Below are positions 34,227 through 44,103 of a stretch of 58,064 nt of DNA, piece after piece; positions within the stretch are counted from its first letter, which is position 1, and each line of letters opens with the position of its first letter. The notes beneath the pieces were generated by a model, which saw only the letters and a list, made by a program, of their open reading frames with translations, was not told the DNA's origin and ran no database searches. This stretch comes from Deltaproteobacteria bacterium (lineage in GTDB: Bacteria; JADJOY01). The DNA is taken from the NCBI GenBank assembly GCA_016713535.1, contig JADJOY010000046.1:1-58064 (forward strand), in the 5' to 3' direction. The translations under genes and the position numbers were made by a program.

Positions 34227-35489
34227 ATGACGGCATTGCTGATCACGGTCCTGATGCTGGTGCTATCGGCGCTCGGCGCGCCGGTCTATGCCTTGCTCGG
34301 GTTCCTCGCGCTCTTCCTGTTTCACCAATCGGACCAGTCGCTGAGCGCGGTGATCGTGGAGATGCAGCGGCTCACCACGATGCCGTCGCTGATCGCGGTG
34401 CCGCTGTTCACGTTCGCCGGCTATCTGCTCGCGGAGTCCGGCGCGCCTCGCCGGCTCGTGAACCTGGCGCAGGCGATGTTCGGGTGGCTGCCGGGCTCGA
34501 TGGCGGTGGTCGGACTGGTGACCTGCGCGCTCTTCACCGCGTTCACGGGCGCCTCCGGCGTGACGATCATCGCCCTGGGAGGCCTGCTTTACCCGATGCT
34601 CCGCGACCAGGGGTACCCGGAGAAGTTCACGCTGGGGCTGCTGACCACCACCGGAAGCCTCGGGCTGCTGTTCCCGCCGAGCCTTCCGATCATCCTTTAC
34701 GGCATCGTCGGCAAGGTAGAGATCGACAAGCTTTTCGCGGCCTGTGCGCTACCTGGCTTGCTGCTGATGCTGATCCTGGGGCTCTACACGCTCATCGTCG
34801 GCTGGAAGGCCGGGGTTCCGCGGATCCCGTTCTCGGGCAAGACGCTGGCGACGGCGGCGCGGCAGGCGGCCTGGGAGATCCCGCTCCCGTTCCTGGTGAT
34901 CGGCGGGTTCTACGGCGGATGCTTCACGGCCGGGGAGGCGTCGGCGGTGATGGCGATGTACGTGCTCGTGGTCGAGGTGATGATCTACAAGGACATCAAG
35001 CCGGGCGAGCTGAAGGCCGTGGTCGTGAAGAGCATGACGCTCGTCGGATCGATCCTGGTGGTGCTCGGAACCGCGCTCGGCCTGATGAATTACGTGATCG
35101 ACGCCGAGATCCCGTCGAAGCTCTTCGATTGGCTCCACCAGTATGCGAGCTCGAAAGTCCAGTTCCTCATCATCCTGAATGCATTCCTGCTGGTGGTGAA
35201 CATGGTCGAGATCTTCTCCGCCATCTTCATCGTGGTGCCGATCATCGTCCCCGTCGCCAAGCAATACGGCATCGATCCGATTCACCTCGGGGCGTTGTTC
35301 CTGCTCAACCTCGAGATCGGTTACATGACCCCGCCGATGGGCCTGAACCTGTTCCTGTCGTCGAGCCGCTTCGACAAGCCGCTCACCCAGCTCTATTCGG
35401 CGACCATGCCCTTCTGGATCCTGATGATCCTGGCCCTGCTGGTCGTGACCTACGTGCCGCAGGTGAGCTTGCTGCTCGTCCGCCCCTGA
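34227..35489 (+). CDS. dctM: TRAP transporter large permease (DctM family)
   Basis: 420 residues with about twelve hydrophobic segments, the ion-coupled translocation subunit of TRAP transporters (usually sodium-driven organic-acid uptake). Family landmarks: GSMAVVGLVTCALFTAFTGA, TTTGSLGLLFPPSLPIILYG and LNLEIGYMTPPMGLNLF. It is 89 bases from dctQ, with the long hairpin between them. No promoter is apparent in that gap, so it is likely part of the same transcript. Confidence 0.92.
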   Translation: MTALLITVLMLVLSALGAPVYALLGFLALFLFHQSDQSLSAVIVEMQRLTTMPSLIAVPLFTFAGYLLAESGAPRRLVNLAQAMFGWLPGSMAVVGLVTCALFTAFTGASGVTIIALGGLLYPMLRDQGYPEKFTLGLLTTTGSLGLLFPPSLPIILYGIVGKVEIDKLFAACALPGLLLMLILGLYTLIVGWKAGVPRIPFSGKTLATAARQAAWEIPLPFLVIGGFYGGCFTAGEASAVMAMYVLVVEVMIYKDIKPGELKAVVVKSMTLVGSILVVLGTALGLMNYVIDAEIPSKLFDWLHQYASSKVQFLIILNAFLLVVNMVEIFSAIFIVVPIIVPVAKQYGIDPIHLGALFLLNLEIGYMTPPMGLNLFLSSSRFDKPLTQLYSATMPFWILMILALLVVTYVPQVSLLLVRP

Positions 35490-35513
35490 CCGGCGGCGGT
35501 GAAACCGGCCTGC

Positions 35514-35813
35514 CTACTGCGCCCGGCGGCCCACCCACGCCGGACGGCGGAGGGTGTCGCGGGCCTGCCATGGCCGTCGAGTCACGCCGCACGCGGCAGT
35601 CGCGAACCGACGCGGCTCTCGGTGCGGGGGTGCAGCGATCGCACCGCGAGTGGCGACCGTCGGGGCTCGGCGTGTCTGCTGGTGCGTGTGCTGTCGAGCT
35701 CGGCGCGAAGCTTCGAGGGCTGCCGGGTTCGACCAGCTCGGAGCGTAGAACGAATAGAACTCGGCACGTGAGTCGCCGATGGCGCGAGCAAGCGTTTCGA
35801 GTGAGAGCTTCAT
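35514..35813 (-). CDS. Hypothetical small protein with strong ribosome site
   Basis: 99 codons starting MKLSLETLARAIGDSRAEFY. An ideal AAGGAGG lies 8 bases before the ATG, which is the main reason to call it. The first 35 residues look protein-like (SFYAPSWSN); the remainder is Arg/Ala/His-rich and may be out of frame or non-coding, so the true end is uncertain. No family recognised. It lies alone in the gap between dctM and the radical-SAM gene and points toward dctM. Confidence 0.4.
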   Translation of the reverse strand: MKLSLETLARAIGDSRAEFYSFYAPSWSNPAALEASRRARQHTHQQTRRAPTVATRGAIAAPPHREPRRFATAACGVTRRPWQARDTLRRPAWVGRRAQ

Positions 35814-36167
35814 GGAGCGATCCTCCTTGGTTTCGCGAGAGGACCTACCGCATCGCAAAGCGTGAGCCAGCTTCATCGAAATCGGCAGCAAACCGCCGAA
35901 TGCAGCGAATAACCGCTGTTTGGCAACGCTCCTTCCCCAAGGAAAGCCGATGGGTAGAGCGAGCCCGCAGCCATGGGCTGCGGGCGGCTGCATGCGATGA
36001 AACGGTGTGCAGTCGGATGCGGCGAGGACCGCCCAGGGCCGGCTTGGTCGGGCGACCGGACCTCGCGAAACGTCAGCGAGTCGGCCCCTTCGTTGGCTGC
36101 TGCAGGTACACGGGCCCGCACGAGCGGAGCGCCGGGCGGCGCAGGGGCCGCCTGTCGCCCGTCTGGC
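35814..36167. other. Intergenic stretch with one hairpin
   Basis: No gene recognised on either strand. It has lower GC around 35820-35945 than its flanks and would hold any promoter of the small minus-strand ORF. The only structure seen is the hairpin at 35964-35984. Confidence 0.5.
35964..35984. terminator. Perfect 9-bp GC hairpin
   Basis: CCCGCAGCC and GGCTGCGGG separated by ATG. It lies downstream of the minus-strand radical-SAM gene (end 36168), where it could stop or stabilise that transcript, though no T-run follows. Confidence 0.35.
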
Positions 36168-38800
36168 TCAGTAGAGCCCGCGCTGGCTATCCGTCATCGC
36201 CTGCGGCATGCCCATGCACCGAGCGCAGAGCTCGTGGCCCTTGTGGGACGCTCCGTTCGTCGAGTCGGCCGGCGACCCGGAGGGCGCCTGGCCCGTGAGC
36301 GCCGCGCGAGCCGCGGTGTACGAACCGTTGGTCCAGACCTTCTTGAACCCACCGGCCTCGAACGCGTTGCCCATCTCGGTTTTCGCACCCTCGAAGATGC
36401 AGCACGACGACACCGAGCCGTCCCAGTTCACGACTGCGCTTCGCCACGGCCACGGACACACAGGCTGCGACGCGAATATCTTGTCGGTGAAGCCACCGTC
36501 GTAATCGTAGCGGCTGAAGCGCCCCTCCGCCGGGAGGTACTGCGCGCGCTGCTTGGCGTCTTCCTGGTTCAGCACCACCGGCACCAACCGATGGTGGTCT
36601 GCGCCGAGCCGCTGCGCGAGCGCGGGTACGTGGTCCACCTCGTGCTCGTTGTGGCGCATCACGATGAACTGGATCTCGACCTCGGGCGACCGGATCCCGA
36701 GCGCCTTCTTGCGGTCGGCAAGCATGCGTTGCGCGTCACCTTCTCGAAGTCGCCGCCCACCCGGTACACGCGATAGGTCTCGGGACTCGCGCCGTCGAGC
36801 GACACGATCAGCCGATCGAGTCCCGATCGGATGAGCTTGTCCGCGTCCTCGGTCGTCCAGTTGTGGCTCAGGTTGCTCGAGATCTCCGTGGAGACCCGCC
36901 GGCGGTGGGCCGCCGCGATCATGTCGTGGATCGACTTGTGGAGGAGCGGCTCACCCCAGTTGTAAAAGCGAACCTTGAACAGATAAGGCGCCAGCTCGTC
37001 GAGCAGCTTCTCGTATCGCGAGAAGGGCATCTCGCCGTAATTCCGCTCGTTGACGTGCTGACCGGTCGGACACAGCGGACAGCGAAGGTTGCAGTAGTTG
37101 TTCGGATCGACGATCACCTCGAACGGATAGCCGCGGACCCGCGTGGCGCGGGTCAACATCTGCCATTGCGCAAGCGCTAGGTTCGCGATCTTGCGAGGCG
37201 TGGCGTAACGCAGGAACTGCGGTCCGTGACGCCACGCGAGCGTGGCGAACCTCCGCCCGCGCCGAACCATCCGGCGCCACGCGGGGGCTTGTGGGTTGGT
37301 GACGTCGAGATGGTCCGAGAGCTCGCGCTTGCGACGGCTCCAGAACGGCAGCACCGCCTTGACGTAGAGGAACTTGGCCGTCGCATGGAACCGGTCCCAG
37401 GCCCGCGTGCACAGCTCCATCCGACTCGGGTGTGCGAAGAACACGCGCTCGAGGATGCGATCGAACGTCGAGTCGAACGCGCGCGTGCCTCGGCGTCCGA
37501 TCCGGTAGGCGCGGACCAGGGGCTTGAAGAAGCGGTGCAGGAAGATGATCTGCTCGGGGGAAACCGTCCCCTTGTCCAGCACCGGACCCGTTCGCCAGTT
37601 GTTGTAGAGGTCGCGGCTCGGGTGGTAGAGGCCCATCTCGACCGACATGCGGTGGATGTCGGTGTTCGGATACGGCTGGAAGAAGAACACGTTCATCTTG
37701 TTGGGATGAATCGTGGCGTTGAGCTTGATCGTCTCCAGCATCTCCTCGGTGGTCTCGGTCGGGAGGCCCACCATGTTGTAGGTGCCGATGTGGAGGTCGT
37801 GTTGGTGCAGGAGCCCGGCGAGGTGGACGATCTGCTGGTTCGTGACCGGCGGACGCTTCATGAGGTCGCGCATCCGCTCGCTGCCGGACTCGAGGCCGAA
37901 CACCAGCAGGCCGCACCCGGCCTGTTTCAGCTCCCGCACCGACTGGTCGTTGAGGAGGCTCAGGAGGACGTTGCACTGGAAGGGCGCGCCGACCTCCTTG
38001 GGGAAGCGCTCCGCGAACTCCGAGAACCACGAGCGGCGCAGCGGGAGGATGTCGTCCGAGAAGTCGAGGTAGCGGATCTCGACGTCGGCGCGGGCGTGGA
38101 TACGTTGCCGGGCCTCGGCGATGGTCCGGTCGACGCTCTTGAACCGAACGTAGTCACCCTTGTTCGGATATTGCTGTTGTTGCGCGTGGTTGGAACAGTA
38201 GGTGCATTTGTAGGGGCACCCTCGGCTCGCGGTCAGCATCGCCATTTTCTCGCGGCTCGAGAACAGGTTCGGGAAGTCGAAGAGCTCGATGTCCGGGAGC
38301 GGCAGGCTGTCCAGGTCGGTGACGAGAGGTCGGGTGGGGTTCCGGACGACGTCCTCTCCGCGGCGCACCCAGAAGTTGCGAACGTCCGACCAGTCGCGGT
38401 CGGTCTGCATCCGGTCGAGGACCTCGACCAGCGCTTCCTCACCCTCGCCGACGCAGACCCCGTTCACCCCGGGCACCTGGATCGAGCTCTCGGGATCCAG
38501 GGTCGGATGGACACCGTACAGGATCGGGGTGGCCGGGAAGCGCTCGCGAGCGAACGGCACCAGGCGCCGGACGTCCGGAAAGGTCGGTGTCAGCGAGCTG
38601 AAGCCGATGGCATCGAAGCTGCGGCGCTCGAGCTCGGCGACGAACTCCTCACGCGGGATGGGACGGGTGAGGTGAAGGAGCTCGGTCTCGTGACCCGCCT
38701 GCCGCGCGCACGCCGAGAGGCTCGCGAGCCCCTCCTGGTAGTAGCCCGTGAAGCCCGGGATATCGAGGCGGATCTCGTCGTAAACGAACAGGATTTTCAA
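36168..38800 (-). CDS. Tandem B12-radical-SAM / radical-SAM-SPASM fusion (frame break near 36722)
   Basis: About 877 residues. Residues 1-165 are a cobalamin-binding domain (GFSSLTPTFPDVRRL, ILYGVHPTLDPES, CVGEGEEALVEVL). About 190-440 is a first radical-SAM domain, cluster motif CPYKCTYC and VFGLESGSERM. A basic linker of about 90 residues follows. Near residue 560 a second radical-SAM domain begins, CNLRCPLCPTG, with NWGEPLLH and LDGASPETYRVY. One frame over, after about 36722, a SPASM-type C-terminus carries SCCIFEGA and CARCMG. The first half predicts a B12-dependent methyltransferase-like enzyme, the second a SPASM maturase or sugar dehydrogenase. The linkage lies in an uninterrupted frame. 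Confidence 0.8.
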
Positions 38801-38860
38801 CTCAACCTCTGCGCCGGTCGGCCCTCGGTGGGCGTTCGGGCCTCGCGCGGCCGACCCGGA

Positions 38861-40221
38861 TCAAGCGTCCGCCCGCTCGAGCGACCCGACACGACCCGGG
38901 GGCCAGTGGGACGCAAGCCCTGACGGTTCGGGATCGGGTGTGCTCCTCGGCTGCGCCTCCGGATCACTGGATGAGCCTAGCAACTCCTCGTACAAGGCGC
39001 GAGTTCGCGCGACGTAGGCCTCGAGCCCGAACACCTCGAGCGCACGCTCGCGTCCGGCCCGGGCCATCCGGCGGCGGCGCTCCGGGTCGCGAATCAGGCT
39101 CACGATGGCCTCGCCGAGCGCGGCGGGGTCGCTCGGCGGCACGAGGAGGCCGGTGACGCCGTCCTCGACCTGCTCGGGCACCCCGCCGACCCGGGTCGCG
39201 ACGACCGCGATCCCCATCCCCATGCTTCGATCACGATCGACGGGAGCGTGTCGTAGACCGACGGCAGCACGAAGAGGTCGCTGACGCCGATCACCTGGCG
39301 GTAGTCGTCGCGGAAGCCCTCGAGCACGAGCTGCGCGCCGAGGCCGAGCACACGGGCCTGGTAGCGGATGCGGTCGCGGTACGGCGCGTCCTCCTCCGCG
39401 ATGATGTCGCCGATCAGGCGGAATCGTGTCGATGGGTGAGCCGGTGCCAGCCGCCGCGCCGCTTCGAGAAAGAACTCGAAGCCCTTGCTCGGCGCCAACC
39501 TCCCACCGGTGGTGACGAAGAACGCGTCGTCGGGCACGCCCAGACCGCGCCTAAGCGCCGCTCGGTCCTGCGGAGGCGGCTCGAGGGCGATGCCGTTGTA
39601 GATCAACCGAACGTGGCTGCTGTCCCGGTGCTCCTCGGCGAGCAAACCGCGGCTCGGCTCGCAGGTGAGCACCACCCGGTCGGCGAGGCGGGGGATCGGC
39701 GCGGCCATGGCGCGGTAGAGCGCCTCGGGCCAGAGCGGCACCTCGTGGATCGAGTGCACCGAGCGGATCCCTTCGGCGCGCGCGGCCAGGTCACCCACCA
39801 GGGTGTTCATCTTCTGGGTGTGGACGAGCACCACGCGCTCGTCGCGGATGATCCGCCGCAGCGCGCGGACGTTGAGCGGGATGAGCGCGAACATGCGGGC
39901 GACCGTGATCGGATTGAGCGAGCGGCGCAAGATCGAGACCGGCATCGGTACCACGCGAACGCCGAGCTCCTGGTAGCGCCGCTCGTATGGGCCGATCGAC
40001 GGCACCGCCACGATGAACCGGTACCCGTCGCGCCCGTGCAGGCCGCGGAACAGCTCGAGCAGGATCCGCTGCACGCCGCCGGCCTCGACTCCGACCGGGT
40101 TGACCACCAGGATCGGCCGGTCGCGCTGCACCGGTCGGTCCGGGCGAGACGGCTCGGGGCGGCTCGACGGGGCCGGGTACCGTGCGCCGGGTCCCTCACG
40201 TCCCGCGATCCCATCCACCAC
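38861..40221 (-). CDS. GT4 glycosyltransferase (frame break near 39218)
   Basis: About 452 residues once joined. N-terminal GT-B half: PILVVNPVGVEAGGVQRILL with the acceptor-side Gly loop. C-terminal half: GGRLAPSKGFEFFLEAARRL, then the break, then MGMGIAVVATRVGGVPEQVE and GVTGLLVPPSDPAALGEAI, the donor-binding end of the GT4 fold; the EX7E first Glu lies in IVIEA just before the break. One base is missing where GAAGC meets ATGGGG. The start overlaps the GT2 gene's end by 26 bases and may lie slightly further in. Retaining transfer of an NDP-sugar; acceptor unknown. Confidence 0.85.
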
Positions 40222-41137
40222 CCCGCGCGAAGGCCGGCAGCGCGTCGAGGGCGCCCGCGCGGAGCAGATCGAGTCCGCGCCGCGCGATGTGCGCGACCTG
40301 GAACGGGAGCCACGCCAGACGCTGCATCGGCGTCGTGATCCTGCGCACCAGCAGGAACCGGTTCCGCACCTGGTAGTAGACGTAGAAGGGCGAGTCGTAG
40401 CCGCCCGACGAGCGCGCGTGGCCGTGATGCGCGCGCGCGCTCGGCTCGAAGCGCACGCGGTACCCGGCGCGCTTCACGCGCAGGTTCCACTCGACGTCCT
40501 CGTAGCCGTGGAAGAAGCGCTCGTCGAGGGGGCCAGCCCGCTCGATGGCGGTGGCGCGCACCAGCAGGCAGCAGCCCGACACGAAGTCGACGTCGCACGG
40601 CTTCGCGAAGCGCGGTCCGTCGTGCTCACCGAGGCCGATGGAGCGCGAGCGGCCGGTCCAGCGCGAGATCCGCCCGCCTGCGTACTGGATGAGCGTGGGG
40701 TCGGTGTCGAAGAGCACCTTCGGCCCCACCATGCCGATCGTCGGGTCGGCGTCGAGGACCGCCGCCAGGCGCGCCACGCAGTCGGGCTCGACCGTCGCGT
40801 CATTGTTGAGGAACAGCAGATACTCCGCCCCCAGCGCGAGCGCGTGCGCGATGCCGCGGTTCATGCCGCGCGCATAGCCGAGGTTGCTGCCGAGCGCGAG
40901 CACCTCGACGCCTGGGTGGGACGCCGCGGCGCGCGAGGCCGACTCGTCGGTGGAGCCGTTGTCGACGACCACGGTGTGCAGCGCCACGGCGCGCGAGCGC
41001 GACACCGAGGCGACGCACGGGTCGAGGATCGCGGCGCCGTTCCAGTTCAGGATCAGCGCGACCACCCGCGCCGTTCTCGTCGGGGAGGGGGCCTCCGCCG
41101 GCGCGGGCGCCGCGCCCGGCACGTTCGGGTCGGTCAT
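40196..41137 (-). CDS. GT2 glycosyltransferase, rhamnosyltransferase-like
   Basis: 313 residues, GT-A fold, inverting. ALILNWNG opens the donor domain, VVVDNGSTDES is the nucleotide-binding segment, FLNNDATVEPD carries the DxD-equivalent, and FFHGYEDVEWNLRVKRAGY is the C-terminal ED-W motif of rhamnosyl/hexosyl transferases. A Pro/Ala-rich 20-residue N-terminus precedes the domain. It lies in the minus-strand glycoconjugate cluster; likely sugar rhamnose by similarity to O-antigen and mycobacterial enzymes, unproven. Confidence 0.87.
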   Translation of the reverse strand: MTDPNVPGAAPAPAEAPSPTRTARVVALILNWNGAAILDPCVASVSRSRAVALHTVVVDNGSTDESASRAAASHPGVEVLALGSNLGYARGMNRGIAHALALGAEYLLFLNNDATVEPDCVARLAAVLDADPTIGMVGPKVLFDTDPTLIQYAGGRISRWTGRSRSIGLGEHDGPRFAKPCDVDFVSGCCLLVRATAIERAGPLDERFFHGYEDVEWNLRVKRAGYRVRFEPSARAHHGHARSSGGYDSPFYVYYQVRNRFLLVRRITTPMQRLAWLPFQVAHIARRGLDLLRAGALDALPAFARGGGWDRGT

Positions 41138-41219
41138 GGGGGCACGGGCGATCCGGCGCGCCGCCTCACACGCTCGCCCCGCGGGACTCGGGCGAGGTCG
41201 ACGATCCGCGGCGTCCCGC

Positions 41220-42449
41220 TCACAGCGCGGCCGCCGACTGTGCGGCGACGACCGGGCTCTCGTCCGGCGCTTCGCCGAGGAGGTCCCGGTAGTGGGCGTC
41301 GAGCTCGTCGATGATCGGCCCCCAGGCGTAGCGCGTCGCCACGAGGTGCCGGCCCGCCTCCCCCATCCGCGCGCATCGCGCCGGATCCGCGAGCAGCTCG
41401 AGCGTGCGGCTCGCGAACTCCTCGGCGCCCTTCGCCACCACCAGCTCGCGCCCGTCGCTGCCGCCGATGCCTTCCGCGCCGAGCGGGGTGGTCACGACCG
41501 GCACCTCGTGGGCGAGCGCCTCGAGGACCTTGGTCTTGATGCCGCCGCCGAAGCGGATCGGAGCGATGCACAGTTGCGCGCCACGGTAGACGGGGGCCAG
41601 GTCCTCGACGAACCCGCGCACCGTCACCCCGGGGATCGAGTCGAACTCGCGCGGCGCCGGTGCACCCACGATCGTCAGCGTGGTTTCGGGCCGAACGGCG
41701 AGCACTCGCGGATAGACCTCGCGCAGGAAGTACGCGAGCCCGTCGTGGTTCGCCGGGTGCTTGAACGAGCCGACGAAGAGCAGACCCTGCCGCGGATGTG
41801 GCGTGGCAGGCGCCAGGGTCGGTAGGTCGACGCCTGGCAGCCGCACGTGGATCGGCAGACCGGGGCAGCGCGCCAGCAACCACGCCCGATCCTCGCCGGT
41901 GAGCGTGAAGACCTTGCGGAAGTGCCGGATGATGGAGCGCTCGAAGCGCTCCGCCTTCCACCAGTCGAAGCGGAAGTAGGCCTGGCGCGGCGTCAGACGC
42001 TCGTTGCGGATGCGGCCCCGCCAGTGCCGGCCGAAGCACTCGATCAGATCGAGCACCACCCGCGGGTGGCGGATGTGGCGCGCGTAATGAGCGAGGAACA
42101 GGTACTCGAGCTGGACGATGTCGAAGGCCTGCGTCGAGATGAGCTGGTCGAGCTCCGCCATGAACCTGGGGTCGGTGAGGTGGACCGTGAGGCTCGGATC
42201 GCGGCTCACGAGGTTGCGCAGTCGCTTGCGCTTCGAGATGTGCTCGAAGTCGTGGACGACGGTGCGGATGCGCTCGACGAACGGCTCGATCTCGCGCAGG
42301 TACGCCGCTTCGTCCGGGTGCTGCAAAAAGCTCAGGAGGGTGATGCGGTGGCGCGGGCCGAGATGACGAAGCAGGTTGTAGATGACGAGGCCTCCCCCGT
42401 GGCCGATCCGTGGATGGGGCAGATAGGGGGAGACGATCAGGATCTTCAT
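41220..42449 (-). CDS. GT4 glycosyltransferase, Stp1-like
   Basis: 409 residues from ATG 42449, where MKILIVSPYLPHPRIGHGGG begins the GT-B N-domain; an open extension to 42581 is not protein-like. The C-domain has LLFVGSFKHPANHDGLAYFL, PIRFGGGIKTKVLEALAHEV and PVVTTPLGAEGI, characteristic of the GT4 subgroup found next to exopolysaccharide/PEP-CTERM systems. Eighty-two bases separate it from the GT2 gene. Acceptor and donor unknown. Confidence 0.87.
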   Translation of the reverse strand: MKILIVSPYLPHPRIGHGGGLVIYNLLRHLGPRHRITLLSFLQHPDEAAYLREIEPFVERIRTVVHDFEHISKRKRLRNLVSRDPSLTVHLTDPRFMAELDQLISTQAFDIVQLEYLFLAHYARHIRHPRVVLDLIECFGRHWRGRIRNERLTPRQAYFRFDWWKAERFERSIIRHFRKVFTLTGEDRAWLLARCPGLPIHVRLPGVDLPTLAPATPHPRQGLLFVGSFKHPANHDGLAYFLREVYPRVLAVRPETTLTIVGAPAPREFDSIPGVTVRGFVEDLAPVYRGAQLCIAPIRFGGGIKTKVLEALAHEVPVVTTPLGAEGIGGSDGRELVVAKGAEEFASRTLELLADPARCARMGEAGRHLVATRYAWGPIIDELDAHYRDLLGEAPDESPVVAAQSAAAL

Positions 42450-42577
42450 GCCTTGGCTCTCAGCTCCTCGGAGCGCGCGAGGTGCAGTGACCGCGCTCGG
42501 CGCGCGAAAGAAAAATAGTACCACTGGCGACGGCCTCGATGCAGCCGGTTGCCGCGGGATTTCTATTGAGGCCGGGC

Positions 42578-44103
42578 TCACCGGCGAGAGGCGGCCGGGT
42601 CGCCCGCGGCGCCAGGCGGGCGGCCGAATGCGGAACCGAGCCGCCCCACGATCATCACGGCTGCGCTCGCGGCCCCCACCGCCGCCAGCCTCGGCAGCGC
42701 CCCGGAGCCCGCCGTCGCGCCGTGCGCCCAGCTCGCCGCAGCCGCGACCAGGGCGAGGATCGCCACGATCGCTGCGGGGCGCCGCCAGCCCAGCTCACCC
42801 ACACCCCGAGCTGCGCGACGAGGAGGCGCCACAGCACGACGTTCGCGACCACCGTCGCGACGGTGGTCGCGAACGCGACGCCCTGGAGCCCGAACCGTCC
42901 GACCCACAGCGCGTCGAGCGCCACGTTGCCGAGCATCTCGAGCGCCACGACGACGAGCAGCGGGCGCGTCTGGCCGAGCGCGAAGAAGGCGGCGATGAGC
43001 AAGGGCGAGAACGCGTTGACCGCGAAGGCGGGGATCAGGCAGCCGAGGATCGAGGCGACCTCGGCGGTGTCCGCCGCCGAGAACTCGCCTCGCTCGAGCC
43101 ACACCGCCACCAGCTCGCCGCGGACCACCATCATCACCACCAGGGCCGGCAGCGCGGTCCTCGCGACCAGCCCCGCCGCCGACGCGAGCGTGCGCCGCGC
43201 CGCGGTCCAGTCGCGTTGCGCCGCCGCCTCGGAGAGGTAGGTGAGGGCGGGTCCGCTCACGGATAGCGCGAACAGCGCCATGATCGGGAACCGGAAGCGC
43301 TCCGCGTATCCGAGCCGAGCGAGCGCCTCGGCCGGAAGGCGTGACGCGAACCACCGATCGGTCAGCAGGTTCACGTGGCCCGCCGCGCCGAGGGCCAGCA
43401 TCCCACCCACCGGGATCAACTCGGTGAGCCACACCCGAGGCGAACGGGCCCGCAGCGGCTGCGTGAGCCACGCCCACACCGAGGGTGCGGCCTCGCGCTG
43501 CAGCGCCACCGCGAGCACGTGACCGCCGACGACGCCGATCGGCAACGCGAAGATGCCGAGCCAAGGCGCTCCCAGCAGCACCACCACCGCCAGCACCGCG
43601 CTGCGAGCGATCGTTGCCGCGGTGGGCAGGGCGAAGCGCGCCTCGGCCTGGAGCTCGGCCTGCAGGCACGATCCGATCACCGCCAGCGGCAGCGCGGGCA
43701 GCAGCGCGCGCAGCAGGTGCGCGGCGCGCGCCACCTCGTCGGCCCCGAACCCCGGCGCCAGGGCTCGCACCACCGCGTCGGAGGCGACCGCCAGCGCCGC
43801 GCTGACGATGAGCGCGCCGACGCCGAACGCGACGGCCACGGTGCGCGCCCGCGCCGCGTCCGCGTCGCCACCACCGCCGGTGCGCAGCGCGCGTAACGGT
43901 GGCACGAGCGCCATCAGCACGGCGTCGCGGAGGAACCAGTCGGCGAGGAAGGACACCAGTGCGACCGCGACGGTGTACAGGCCGAGGTCGCGGCTGGTGC
44001 CGAAGTGATGCGCGATCAGCGCCTGGGTGACGACGCCGATCGCCAGTCCCGCCGCCTGCAGCGCCATCACGGCGCGTGCTGCGCGCTCGACCGGCGCGCT
44101 CAT
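42578..44103 (-). CDS. MurJ/MviN-MATE-like lipid-linked glycan flippase (frame break near 42800)
   Basis: About 508 residues; the ATG overlaps the B12-radical-SAM stop (ATGA). Twelve to fourteen hydrophobic segments of the MOP superfamily: LGLYTVAVALVSFLADWFLR near the start, VVLLGAPWLGIFALPIGVVG, and SPLLIAAFFALGQTRPLLVV late. After LVAQLG the C-terminal two helices continue one frame over (PAAIVAILALVAAAASWAHG). It would flip a polyprenyl-linked oligosaccharide made by the neighbouring transferases; this differs from the ABC route at 12320-14451. Housekeeping MurJ is less likely given the context. Confidence 0.78.

Noticed and set aside
35964-35984. Treating the 9-bp hairpin as a confident terminator
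   Set aside because: No T-run on either side; kept only as a low-confidence feature.
40013-41314. 433-codon plus-strand open frame opposite the GT genes
   Set aside because: Antisense to well-supported GT2 and GT4 genes; no recognisable features.
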